Shown one piece after another: positions 21,464 through 30,046 of a stretch of DNA of 38,839 nucleotides; position 1 is the first letter of the stretch, and each line of letters begins with the position of its first letter. The stretch covers positions 1 through 38,839 of the IMG/VR virus record IMGVR_UViG_3300036399_001501. One strand, 5' to 3'. The notes under the pieces are model-generated. The model made no database searches, was not told where the DNA came from, and saw only the letters and a program-made list of their open reading frames with translations. A program made the position numbers and the translations under genes. Origin of the DNA: a virus.

Positions 21464-21901
21464 ATGGATTATTTTGAGGAGCCCCCTTGGTATACAAAAT
21501 TGCTTACTTGCATAAGCTGGTTCATCCTTTCAATAATCACCGCTGCAGGTTTGTCCAAGTTTGATTTGGTCGGGTGTTTTGTTGGTTTTATTTCTGTCTG
21601 GTTTTTGAAGCGCTGCATAAACGAAACATCATTTAATATTTTTCTTGTCATAACAGTTTGTGGAGTTCAGCTCTGCGCTGCAGCGATTTTTGGCATGGGA
21701 GACAATTTAATGGCAGAAGGATTTATTTTAAGTAACTCCATATTAATAGCTCTTGTCATTTACCCCCTCATGCAAAAAAACAAAAAGCTACGCAGCGATC
21801 TTGAAGAGGAAATCTACTATTCCGAATTTGAATGGTATCGAAAAGCCAGACACGAGCGGCATCAAAAAGAATACGAAGCCATTTTAAAAAAACAAAAATG
21901 A
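21464..21901 (+). CDS. Polytopic membrane protein, lysogenic-conversion candidate
   Basis: A 145-aa protein with about four hydrophobic spans (residues about 12-32, 36-50, 58-75, 85-102) and a charged helical C-terminus (LEEEIYYSEFEWYRKARHER). AT-richer than the surrounding genes, as expected for a moron. It ends in an ATGA overlap with the lipoprotein gene. Its position beside attP puts it at a prophage end, so superinfection exclusion or envelope modification are inferences. Confidence 0.65.
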   Translation: MDYFEEPPWYTKLLTCISWFILSIITAAGLSKFDLVGCFVGFISVWFLKRCINETSFNIFLVITVCGVQLCAAAIFGMGDNLMAEGFILSNSILIALVIYPLMQKNKKLRSDLEEEIYYSEFEWYRKARHERHQKEYEAILKKQK

Positions 21902-22314
21902 AAACCTTACCCTTTTTGCTCGCCCTCGTCCTTGCCTCATGCGCCAGTCCTGACCCTCGCGAGACATTTGCTCCGCGAGCCTTGCCAGTGGCGCAACCCA
22001 TGGAGATCCTGATTGAAACCAGCCCGCCCGGCGGCATCGTCGATTGGAATGGAAACGTGCTAGGAGCCTCACCCGTAACCCTAAAAATCCGTCCCGAGCT
22101 CGATTTCACCGGCCATCCGCGTTGGCCAAACACCGGCGCAAACGCCCACATTTTTCGAGCCCGATGGCCCAACGGAGCCCGCGCCGCCGAGATGTTTATG
22201 GCCGACGAATTACCTCCCCAACACATCGCCATTATCTGCCCCGCTGCCCGTAATCCTCTCCTCGAAATTATTGCCGCAGAAAATAAAAAGCTCACGCAAA
22301 AGAAAACCCCATGA
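21898..22314 (+). CDS. Lipoprotein with PEGA-like domain
   Basis: A 138-aa protein: signal LPFLLALVLASC with lipobox LASC at residue 15, then a short linker and a PEGA-like strand turn (ILIETSPPGGIVDWNG ... SPVTLKI). PEGA-type domains usually bind cell-wall or surface partners. ATG 21898 lies in an ATGA overlap with the membrane-protein gene. Likely a host-envelope lipoprotein made from the prophage. Confidence 0.7.
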   Translation: MKTLPFLLALVLASCASPDPRETFAPRALPVAQPMEILIETSPPGGIVDWNGNVLGASPVTLKIRPELDFTGHPRWPNTGANAHIFRARWPNGARAAEMFMADELPPQHIAIICPAARNPLLEIIAAENKKLTQKKTP

Positions 22315-22497
22315 CCTTTAGAGATTGATTTTATCAGCCTTCGCGAGTGTCAAGCACTTTCTAAAAAAATATTTTCAAAAAATTCAAAGTAATTTTTGCC
22401 CTGCGTTTGGATTCGCCCAACAACGCAGCCAAGCCACCGGCCGTCCCGATGAACCCACTGCCGAATAACTCCTCAAAATAAAAATGTAAAAGCCTTG

Positions 22498-22767
22498 CAA
22501 GTGGCCTCCAAAGTGGCTACCTTAAACATAACTCACTAATAATGAAATCAACATTAACAAACTACGGATCAGAAGGTTTGAGGTTCGACTCCTCATGGCT
22601 GCACTCCCCTCTCTTCTTCCAGAGTGGCATCCTTGTGCCGTTTTCCCTACACAGCACTCAGAAGATGGCGTGCTTTACTGGTGGATGGGGCTTTCCTTGC
22701 TTTCTTCTAAATGCGGTGTTTTCTTGCTTTAAGTGGCGACCAAAGTGGCAACCTAAAGTGGCAAATT
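22498..22767 (+). other. attP region: tRNA-Arg-like core with tandem integrase boxes
   Basis: The core (22562-22603) has the 3' half of a tRNA: loop CTACGGA (anticodon ACG, Arg), stem strand TCAGA, variable AGGTT, T arm TGAGG-TTCGACT-CCTCA, acceptor TGGCTGC, discriminator A. There is no complete gene because the 5' half is missing. Tandem 12-13-nt boxes of type AAAGTGGCnACC flank it: two at 22498-22523 and three at 22730-22767, all in one direction, as arm-type integrase sites. The 481-nt non-coding stretch 22315-22795 also has an A/T-rich segment (22360-22390). The integrase starts 29 nt after the last box. Confidence 0.75.
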
Positions 22768-22795
22768 TTACCTTTCTGACTGAGGAAACAATATA

Positions 22796-23890
22796 ATGAG
22801 AAAACATGGCGAGATTACGGTGGAATGGCGGGCGGCGAAGAATGCTTGGTATTTTCGCGTGCAGGAAAATGGCAAGCGGGTGGCGAAGTCTACTGGCGTG
22901 CGGATCCAGTCTGCGAGCGGGCGGGCGGCGGCTGTGGCTAAGGCTAAGGCGATTGCGGGGGCGCTGGCTACCGCCGACGAGCACAAGATTGCTGCGGTGG
23001 TGAAGCGTCCGGGCTTTGCGAAGTGCGGCGAGGTGGCGCAGATTTACAAGGAGCATGGACCGGCGGCGTCCGTGACGAAGAGCCTGAGCCGGTTTGCGGC
23101 TTTTGTTAAGGAGGTGACCAGTCGGCAGGATTGGGAGGAGCAGAGCACGCACCAGGTGTTGACGGCCTCGGCGATGCGGGGATGGATTGAGGCCCAGAAA
23201 AAGGCGGGGCGCTCGGAGAGCGGCATTCACACTGATGTGCAGACGATCAAGAGCGTGGTGGCCCGCAAAAGATTTTACCTGTTTGAAAAATTGAAGCTGC
23301 CGAATCTGACGGATTTTTGGGCGGTGTCGGGGGGCTCGGCGACGACGGAGGGCTATCAGCCTATCGACCGCGAGGCGCTGCGGCGTATGGATCGGGCGGC
23401 GAGGATCCCGCTGCGGCGTTTTGATGCGCGGGTGTGGGCTATCTACTGGCTGATGCGCAAGGCGGGCCTGCGGAATGACGAGGTGCAATATCTCAAGTGG
23501 AGCTGGGTGGATTGGCAGCCTGACGGGACGGCGGATCTGGTATTGATCCGGCGCGAGGATTGGACTCCGAAGGGCCGGAGCGGGCGTGTGCCGCTGCGGG
23601 CGAGGATGCTGAGGCTGATCCAGAAGGCGCTTGGAGGCGAGGGCGAGTATGTCATCCCCAGGACAACCAAGACGGAGGCTTTTGACCTGACGCATTACGG
23701 GATCAATGAATTTGTGAGGCAGTTTATTCCTGACGGGGAAAAGGGCGCTTACAATTTGCGCAAGGAATACGGTGCTCAGATTGCGGGGCGCGATGGCATA
23801 GAGGTGGCGAGCCGGTTGCTACGGCATAGGGACATCCAGACGACGTTCAACCACTACCACAATCTTATTAAGCGGCCGAAGCCGCTTTAG
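22796..23890 (+). CDS. int: Tyrosine recombinase, phage integrase
   Basis: A 364-aa integrase. N-terminal arm-binding region, core-binding SAM-like part (about 80-165) and catalytic domain (about 185-364). Catalytic residues: R226 (GLRNDEV), K259 (TPKGRSGRV), R322 in YNLR, H344 (LLRHRDI), and nucleophile Y354 (HYHN). The usual box II His is Tyr319, so the H of HxxR is replaced. It would recombine attP with a tRNA-Arg-like attB. ATG 22796 has TGAGGAAACAATATA upstream, a weak Shine-Dalgarno. The stop converges on the end of the minus operon in a shared hairpin. Confidence 0.92.
   Translation: MRKHGEITVEWRAAKNAWYFRVQENGKRVAKSTGVRIQSASGRAAAVAKAKAIAGALATADEHKIAAVVKRPGFAKCGEVAQIYKEHGPAASVTKSLSRFAAFVKEVTSRQDWEEQSTHQVLTASAMRGWIEAQKKAGRSESGIHTDVQTIKSVVARKRFYLFEKLKLPNLTDFWAVSGGSATTEGYQPIDREALRRMDRAARIPLRRFDARVWAIYWLMRKAGLRNDEVQYLKWSWVDWQPDGTADLVLIRREDWTPKGRSGRVPLRARMLRLIQKALGGEGEYVIPRTTKTEAFDLTHYGINEFVRQFIPDGEKGAYNLRKEYGAQIAGRDGIEVASRLLRHRDIQTTFNHYHNLIKRPKPL
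23870..23887. terminator. UUCG-tetraloop hairpin at the convergent ends
   Basis: AAGCGGC pairs with GCCGCTT; on the minus strand the loop is TTCG closed by C-G, an exceptionally stable tetraloop. It sits at the 3' ends of the integrase and of 23887-24069, i.e. where both operons converge, so it may act as a bidirectional terminator although no U-tract is present. Confidence 0.55.
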
Positions 23891-24069
23891 CGTTGGCTGT
23901 AGCGGTCGTTCTCCCGCATGGTTCGTGCTTCGCCGCGTGTGCGGAGCCAGAAGTATTCTTGCCGTAGGGCGGTGACTTGGGGCGGCATGTTGAGCCGGTA
24001 TCTGGCTTTGACGATGCCTTCGATGTCTTCCGCCTGGCGTTTCTTAACGCGAAATTTGACCTTGCCCAC
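23887..24069 (-). CDS. Hypothetical small basic protein at the operon end
   Basis: 60 aa with high Lys/Arg content (KVKFRVKKRQAEDIEG ... RLNMPPQVTALRQE). Overlaps the 3' end of the giant-protein gene by 26 nt and its stop by the convergent hairpin. No domain recognised. A DNA- or RNA-binding role is possible from charge only. Confidence 0.5.
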   Translation of the reverse strand: MGKVKFRVKKRQAEDIEGIVKARYRLNMPPQVTALRQEYFWLRTRGEARTMRENDRYSQR

Positions 24070-27000
24070 TTGACTCGGCGGCTGCGCCAGATAGGTTTAT
24101 TCCACCTGGGGTGCCTACAGAACCTGCCTGAATGACAGCATCCGTAGTAGCCGGCGTCGCGTTGGTTGTGGCGTTTGTCGGAGACCCTGACAAAGCGGCT
24201 GGAGGTGGAAGTAATTCCACTTTTGCTACCCCCTTGAATTGCCGATCGCGCAGTTCAAGGGGGTATTGCGTTACAAAACCAGAATCAAAAGGTTCTTGGT
24301 CAAGGAAAACTCCTTCTCTAGTTGTAACCACCATGTGGGTTTTTCTTCTATATTTTCTGAAATAGAGCACTTCAGAGCCTGCATAAACTTTTACCGGAGC
24401 GTTTTGGATTGTTTCTGGGACAGCTGCTAACCATTGAGCTTTTTCAGGATCGAGTTCACGCACGTTGCTCCCCTTTTTTAACTCGCGACCTGTGGCATGT
24501 TCTGCGCGGTTCTTGATTTTGTCTGAGTAGGCGCCTCGAGTTTGCGGATTGGACAAAAGCACCGTAACGCCTTTGCGATCTACGGCGCTTTTAACTTCGG
24601 TTAAAAATCGAGTTGCGTTTACAACAACCTCGTCTTTAGACCGACCGATTGTAAAAGCGGGAGCATCGACATCCTCACTTGGCAAAAAACGCTTCACACT
24701 ATTCCAGTTGTCGCCGTTTTTAACTTTTGACCAATTATCAACGATGCGACCATCAGGCATTCTGACATCCGGCATTGCCTGCCCTAGCAGGTCTTTTGAC
24801 AAGTCTGGGAGCGGGTTTGATATTTCCGGAAACAAATTGCCGTTGGCTTTATTGTAGTCGAAGTGGAAACCCTGGCGACCGGTTCCGATGGCGGCGTCCA
24901 CGCGGTCGAGGCGGAATTGTTTGATCGCGCTGCCAGGCCCGAAAGAACCATTGAGCGGGTTTTTATTACGATTGTTGTTGGTGGCAATTCCGACAAGGGC
25001 ATTAAGGGCGTCGCGCTTTACGGTGCCAATTCCCGCTTCTCCCGGCAGGTTGGCACGGTGGTTTTCCATCCATTGTTTTAGGTCGGATTCAATCTGGCCG
25101 ATCTCCCAATTAAACGGCGCAAGGGCCTCATTGCGGTTGTTAATGGCGCGCAAAGCGCGGTTGCGGAATTGGGTGAGGTCCAGGACGACGGCGTTGAGAT
25201 TACCAGCTTTTGTGAGTTGCCATTCAAAAGGGACTACCTCGCGCGTTATGGCCACGAGATTACCAAGGTTTTTGATGCGAAATGCTCCAGTGTCTCCGCT
25301 GCCTATGGCGTGGTATCGCACCTGCATACTCTCACCAGTCTGGCCAAATTGCTCGAACTGGCGGGCAAAGTTTCGGATGTGCGGCATGAATCCGTTTAGG
25401 AAGTCAAATTGCGGCGGTAAAATCTTACCACGGATTAAGACCCTGCCATCAGAAGTTTTCTTGGGACCGAGAATTGGGTTGTTTGGTTCAAGTAGTTTTG
25501 ATCCACCAAGGGCTTTGACCTGTTGCCGGATTTTGTCGTGGGCAGCGTTCAGGTCGCGTTGATCGCGCAGCATGGCTTGGCCAGTGGCGGGGTTTTCAAT
25601 GGCGAATGCGTTGGCTTTTATTCCATCTCCCCGGTCGTAGAATGTGACTTGTGGGTTGTTGGAAATGTCGCTGGCGCGAGCGGCCGGGGCTACGCGGACT
25701 CCGGCTGGCTTTTCATGGCCTGGGTTATTGGCCCATTGGCGGTAATTTGAGATGTAGGTTCCGAGCTGCTTGACAAGCGCTTTGTCAGTGGCGAGTAGAG
25801 GGTTTTTAGCAAAGAGGTCGGCGGGCTTTTCTAGCGGGGCTCCGGTTTGAGGATCGATGCGGACTCCGCTGGCTGAAAGGGCCCGCGCTTGAGCCCCAAG
25901 TATAGCCTCGGCAAAAGTGAGAAAATTTTCTCCAGCCGGGGCTCCTCGGCGAATGGCGTTGAAATCCATTGATTCGCTGGCCTTGGCAAAAGTCTCGGCA
26001 AAAATCTCGTCTCGGGCCCAGTCCAAGCCATCCATATCGCCCCGGGCAAGGCCTCCTTGCGAGAGGTTATCCATCTCGCTTGTAAGCGTGGCAGGAGATA
26101 TTTTGAGATCTTCACTTGGAAATGCTTGGGCATTTTTAGCGAGGATGATGTTGCTGGCATATTCAGCCGCTCGTGCCTTGATGCCATCCAGCCCATAGGT
26201 TTTATCCACCCAAGCGCGGGCCGCATATTTCTGCTGCCCATCAAGGGCACCGCTGGCAATCAGAGCGTGGCCGAATTCATGCGGTTCGATACCTTGGCGT
26301 TTTGCATCGAGGTTTATATAGACCTTGGCACGCTCCCCGGCGGGGGCCTGCACAAATAGCCCAGCAGACCCTGCTCCGCCATTGGCTGCCACATTGGCAT
26401 TGTAGTCGGTGGCGTTGAGCGGGATGAAATCCAGACCATTGCGGAATGTGCCTTGAAGCGATGCAAGTTTTATGAGGCTCTCAGGCGTCTGCGTGGACAT
26501 CATTTTACCTACATCGCCACCGGCAAGTTCCACATCGACAAGCATGCGGGAAACATCGGAGATGGCAGCTTGTTGGCGGCGTTGTTGCAGGCTTGTGAAG
26601 CGATCCACGCCACCTCCTAAAGCACCAAAGGCGGCACCGGCTCCCAACATCGCGGCGGCTTCTTCGTCATCACCGGCATTGGTTGCAAGCAGAGCAAAAG
26701 GGGCGTTGACAGCCGTGCCTTTCACAGCACCCTTGGCAAGCGCACTGGCTCCACGCACCGATTGCACAATGGTGGGATTTGAAAGCCTGCCCATAAGCCC
26801 ACGCATCTGCGGTGACAGGGATTGCTCAGCCGCGAGGCGGGCAGGAGTGCTTTCGATCGGAATAAAATTAGTCGGGCGCTCCAGCACCTCCTTGAAGACC
26901 TTCGGCACAGAGGGATTGGCCAGCACAGCGGCGCGTGCGGCTTGGTCCAGACCATTGGTGGCATCGGCAGATTCGCGCAGGATGATCTTTGCAGCCCCGG

Positions 27001-28243
27001 CTCCGGTTTCAATTTTGCGGAGCACGCCCATGCCTGCCTTGTAAGCCGGGTAGAATCCGGCAATAGCAGCCGTGACTTCCGGAGGCGCTCCGAGAGTCGC
27101 AGCCCCTGCCGCCAAGCCCCCGCCCACGCTGGAGCGGGTGAGAGTTGTTACTACATTACCAGCAGTAGAAGGAGTAAGGCCGGTCGTATTTGTAACGACA
27201 TCGACAAAACGGTTTGCCAAAGCTTCGCCGCCATCCGCAAGGCCTCCAGCGACCTTTCCAATTACTCCAGCAGTTTTAGCGCTGACCGTTTTGCCAAACC
27301 GAGAAACGCCGAGGGCTTTTGCTCCTGCACCAAAAGGGATCAAGTTCGTCGGGTCTGCCACAATTTCCAAAACTCCTGCTTGAGCAATGTTTGGAGTCTC
27401 CTGCTGGTTTCTTCCTGTCACTAAGCGCGTGAGCAATTCGGTAGGCGCAGTCTGCTCTCCCAGGGCTTGGTATTCGGCATCGATGCCCTTTTTGGCAATG
27501 TAGTTCTGAAACTCGTAGTCCTTGATGTCGTCCTCGGTTGTCGGGCGGAGTTTGCGTCCGGCATCCAATGCGTTTTGGAGTTGGACTTCGTTGTTGTAGA
27601 AGAAAAAATCGCCGGTCTGCTCATCGCGGTATTTTGGAGCGCCCTGCATAGCCTCTGCCGCCCAGCCGCCAAGCTGCATCGCACCGAGCGCGGCACGGCC
27701 GATGCCGGTCTGAAGCGTAGCTGCAGATTTGGCCGATGTCTCAAGCGGCGAAAAGACAGCCGTATTAAACGCATCAAGCGCCGTGACGACGAGCCCCCCT
27801 ACGGCCTTGGCGGCGAGTTCTGCGGTGCCGGGCAGTTTGCCTTCGGCTTTGAGCCGGTCCTTGGTGGCCTTTAGGTCGAAATACTCGTCGCGTGTTGGCG
27901 CATAGTTGGGGTCGTCAAAGAGACGGGCAGCTTCCATGTCCAACTGCTCGGTAGTAAATTCCTTTGGCTTGCTGGCTTTTTCCAGCACATCGAGTTCCTC
28001 TGTGGTGTATTCCCGCGATGCTTCAAGCTGGGCCACAGGCCCCATGGCGGGCCCACGGGATAGAGACGCCCCCTTCCCGCTGATCAATTCGGGGGAGCCT
28101 GTCGGTTCAGGCGCTGTGAGTGTGCTTGCTACGGGAGCAGAGGCCGTTGGGGGAATAGGGCTATCCTGCACCGGCAGCTCGGCTGCGGCCATGGCGTCCA
28201 ACTCCTCGGTGGTGAATTCTCTAACGAGGGATCCAGTTGCCAT
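24044..28243 (-). CDS. Giant virion/ejection protein with zincin and nuclease-like ends
   Basis: A 1,399-aa multi-part protein. Residues about 8-110 carry three (E)F/Y-TTE-E/Q-LD units; a hydrophobic/Gly-rich region follows (about 150-550). H655-E-F-G-H659 with a later DEIFAET fits an HExxH metallopeptidase (zincin). The C-terminal approximately 130 aa (VKVYAGSEVLYFRKYRRKTH then DQEPFDSGFV) resemble the nuclease-like ends of phage polyvalent proteins. No such function is proven. Such proteins are often packaged and ejected to process host targets. It overlaps neighbours on both sides. Confidence 0.65.
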   Translation of the reverse strand: MATGSLVREFTTEELDAMAAAELPVQDSPIPPTASAPVASTLTAPEPTGSPELISGKGASLSRGPAMGPVAQLEASREYTTEELDVLEKASKPKEFTTEQLDMEAARLFDDPNYAPTRDEYFDLKATKDRLKAEGKLPGTAELAAKAVGGLVVTALDAFNTAVFSPLETSAKSAATLQTGIGRAALGAMQLGGWAAEAMQGAPKYRDEQTGDFFFYNNEVQLQNALDAGRKLRPTTEDDIKDYEFQNYIAKKGIDAEYQALGEQTAPTELLTRLVTGRNQQETPNIAQAGVLEIVADPTNLIPFGAGAKALGVSRFGKTVSAKTAGVIGKVAGGLADGGEALANRFVDVVTNTTGLTPSTAGNVVTTLTRSSVGGGLAAGAATLGAPPEVTAAIAGFYPAYKAGMGVLRKIETGAGAAKIILRESADATNGLDQAARAAVLANPSVPKVFKEVLERPTNFIPIESTPARLAAEQSLSPQMRGLMGRLSNPTIVQSVRGASALAKGAVKGTAVNAPFALLATNAGDDEEAAAMLGAGAAFGALGGGVDRFTSLQQRRQQAAISDVSRMLVDVELAGGDVGKMMSTQTPESLIKLASLQGTFRNGLDFIPLNATDYNANVAANGGAGSAGLFVQAPAGERAKVYINLDAKRQGIEPHEFGHALIASGALDGQQKYAARAWVDKTYGLDGIKARAAEYASNIILAKNAQAFPSEDLKISPATLTSEMDNLSQGGLARGDMDGLDWARDEIFAETFAKASESMDFNAIRRGAPAGENFLTFAEAILGAQARALSASGVRIDPQTGAPLEKPADLFAKNPLLATDKALVKQLGTYISNYRQWANNPGHEKPAGVRVAPAARASDISNNPQVTFYDRGDGIKANAFAIENPATGQAMLRDQRDLNAAHDKIRQQVKALGGSKLLEPNNPILGPKKTSDGRVLIRGKILPPQFDFLNGFMPHIRNFARQFEQFGQTGESMQVRYHAIGSGDTGAFRIKNLGNLVAITREVVPFEWQLTKAGNLNAVVLDLTQFRNRALRAINNRNEALAPFNWEIGQIESDLKQWMENHRANLPGEAGIGTVKRDALNALVGIATNNNRNKNPLNGSFGPGSAIKQFRLDRVDAAIGTGRQGFHFDYNKANGNLFPEISNPLPDLSKDLLGQAMPDVRMPDGRIVDNWSKVKNGDNWNSVKRFLPSEDVDAPAFTIGRSKDEVVVNATRFLTEVKSAVDRKGVTVLLSNPQTRGAYSDKIKNRAEHATGRELKKGSNVRELDPEKAQWLAAVPETIQNAPVKVYAGSEVLYFRKYRRKTHMVVTTREGVFLDQEPFDSGFVTQYPLELRDRQFKGVAKVELLPPPAALSGSPTNATTNATPATTDAVIQAGSVGTPGGINLSGAAAESSGQGQISR

Positions 28244-29249
28244 TGGGCTGTTGGATAAATGTTTTGCCGCCGATTACGCGGGTGGCGGGTTGTTGGGGTT
28301 GGGCCGTTGCGGATGGCGGTGCGGCTTGGGCAGTATTAGCAGCGCTCGCTTGCGGGGCGTTTGCTTGGGAGCGGGCTTGGGCTTGGGCGAGAATGCCGTC
28401 AAAGTCCATGAGGGCTTTATTAAACCCCTCTTCTGTCTGGCGCGGATTGAGTCGCGCAATGGCAGCTGTGGCTTTTGCGCCTTCCTGCTCGGTGATTTGG
28501 CCTCCGCCTTTGAGATTATTGAAGGCTTGCATGAATGTGCCCCCCTGCACCTGTTCGAGCAAAGTGTAAAAGTCCGCAGCCCTAGTGCCGCTTATAGGTT
28601 CTTTCTTTATGCCAAAAAAGTATTCTGGCCCCTTCGCTCCAACCGAAGTGCTCATACCGGGATGGCTTTTTAGCTCCGCCAACATCTGTCGCATATTGGA
28701 AATCTCGGAGGATGCCGCTTGCTTGCGTGATTCCATTTGCGCGACTTCGGCTTGCGATTTCTGCAAGTCGAGCTTGGCATTTTCCAAGCGAGCCTGAATT
28801 TCCGGCGAGTTTACGATCATGTTATTCACCATATCCACCTTGCGGCCGTCGCTGGTTGTCACGGTCTGGACTTGGTTGGCGCGGGAGCGTTTCACGCTGT
28901 CCTGGTAGATGCGCACGGCGTTGTTGGAAGTAATCTGACCGCCGGAAGACATGGCAGCGCGAACGACTTCCTTCTGGTGCGGAGACATGGCATTCCACTG
29001 CTCTTTGCTTGTAATGCGAATGCGACGGCCTGCGGCAAGCTGTGCGGCCAAGTCGTCCAACGGTTCCTCTTCCTGACCGTCCATGGCATCCATCGCGCTC
29101 CCGACAGGCTGTTGTGCCGTGGCGGGATCGCTGGGGTCGAGAGCCGATAGCGCCGGGCCGGTAGGAAGGATGCTGTTTGGGTCCGGGTCGTTGGTAATCG
29201 ACGGCAACGGCACGGTGTTTACGAAAGCAGTTTGTGCGCGGGAGGACAT
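28221..29249 (-). CDS. Internal virion-like protein
   Basis: 342 aa, helical and Gln/Ala-rich, with a coiled coil (RLENAKLDLQKSQAEVAQ, about 155-190), a GGGQITEQEGAKATAAIARL motif near 250-275 that I recall from ejected virion proteins, and a C-terminal Pro/Gln/Ala tail ending KTFIQQPNGNWIPR. ATG 29249 follows a TTGACA/TAAAAT-like pair (29256-29275). Overlaps the giant gene by 23 nt. A DNA-ejection or core role is inferred. Confidence 0.65.
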   Translation of the reverse strand: MSSRAQTAFVNTVPLPSITNDPDPNSILPTGPALSALDPSDPATAQQPVGSAMDAMDGQEEEPLDDLAAQLAAGRRIRITSKEQWNAMSPHQKEVVRAAMSSGGQITSNNAVRIYQDSVKRSRANQVQTVTTSDGRKVDMVNNMIVNSPEIQARLENAKLDLQKSQAEVAQMESRKQAASSEISNMRQMLAELKSHPGMSTSVGAKGPEYFFGIKKEPISGTRAADFYTLLEQVQGGTFMQAFNNLKGGGQITEQEGAKATAAIARLNPRQTEEGFNKALMDFDGILAQAQARSQANAPQASAANTAQAAPPSATAQPQQPATRVIGGKTFIQQPNGNWIPR

Positions 29250-29255
29250 GGCAAT

Positions 29256-29275
29256 ATTTTACTGCCAGATGTCAA
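29256..29275 (-). promoter_or_regulatory. Weak TTGACA-N8-TAAAAT pair (site 4)
   Basis: TTGACA and TAAAAT are 8 nt apart, ending 6 nt before the ATG of 28221-29249, like sites 1-3, but it overlaps the end of the upstream coding sequence (GIDIWQ stop), so it may be chance. Confidence 0.25.
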
Positions 29276-29753
29276 TACCATCGGCGACTTCAACCGAGAG
29301 GGCTGGATTGGAACCTCCGCCACCACCGGCGAGGGCGGCTTTCTGATTCGCGAGGATTCTGGCTTGATTGTATTGGTTGTTTTGATTATAGCGGGTTTGG
29401 AGATTTTCCATTGCGGGCATAAAAGCCATCATGGCTCCTGCCATTTTGTCAGGGTTGTTTCCTGCCTTACCCAGTTCCGCTTGGAGCGCTTGCCCGAGCG
29501 CCATGCCCTCTTTTCCATACTGCGGGAGGATGGCTTGCATAGCGGAGCCTGTGGCTTGCACGCCTTCGAGCTTGGCCGTGGTTTCCCGAGATTTGGTAAT
29601 GGCTCCGGTGATGCCGCCTGCAAAATTTGTCACGCCGCTGGCTATGCCTTGAGCGAGGGCTTCATTGCCAGCGGCTTTGATTTCGGCGGAGCGGGCTTTG
29701 GAGGCTCCGAGGATCTGGCCGGAGTTGTCGTTGACGGTAGGGTTGTAGGTCAT
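29259..29753 (-). CDS. Virion-module helical protein
   Basis: 164 aa: N-terminal polar, then Ala/Gly helices (EALAQGIASGVTNFAGGITG) and a Gln/Asn-rich end. The ATG at 29751-29753 lies in an ATGA overlap with the YkgJ-like gene, which shows the start although the open frame extends to 30020. Typical of internal virion proteins next to T7 gp14-type genes; function unproven. Confidence 0.65.
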   Translation of the reverse strand: MTYNPTVNDNSGQILGASKARSAEIKAAGNEALAQGIASGVTNFAGGITGAITKSRETTAKLEGVQATGSAMQAILPQYGKEGMALGQALQAELGKAGNNPDKMAGAMMAFMPAMENLQTRYNQNNQYNQARILANQKAALAGGGGGSNPALSVEVADGIDIWQ

Positions 29754-30046
29754 GGTGTGGGGAGGTGTTTGGATTGGCGGGCTTCTATGCAGAGTGGGCT
29801 GCCAGGCTGGAAGGACCGGCAGGCGGATGGGCGAGCATGATATATTGCGCAGGCGACTCCTCGGCCCACCTCGCCACGGAGGGCGATGCAGCGGCCGCAG
29901 GGGTCGGTTCGTAGGAGGGGATAGTCTGTGCGTATCCAGTCGTGCGGGATGCCGGTGGCGTCGGAGCGGTCGCGCTTGAGCACGGGCCAGCTCCAACGGT
30001 GCGAGCAACATGCGCCACACCGTTGACAGTCGTATTGGGATTCCAT
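29750..30046 (-). CDS. YkgJ-family metal/Fe-S-binding protein
   Basis: A 98-aa Cys-rich protein. CQRCGACC near residue 7, CGRC near 50, then CAIYHARPSACRSF near 66-80 make the eight-cysteine YkgJ/UPF0153 pattern that binds metal or Fe-S. ATG 30046. Most of the gene (262 nt) overlaps, in a different frame, the 3' end of the PAPS-reductase-like gene; the two may be frameshifted parts of one product. Its partner is probably that enzyme. Function of the family remains unclear. Confidence 0.7.
   Translation of the reverse strand: MESQYDCQRCGACCSHRWSWPVLKRDRSDATGIPHDWIRTDYPLLRTDPCGRCIALRGEVGRGVACAIYHARPSACRSFQPGSPLCIEARQSKHLPTP

Noticed and set aside
22658-23695. Minus-strand ORF of 345 aa across attP and the integrase
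   Set aside because: It is Arg/Pro/His-rich, antisense to a well-supported integrase, and crosses the non-coding attP.
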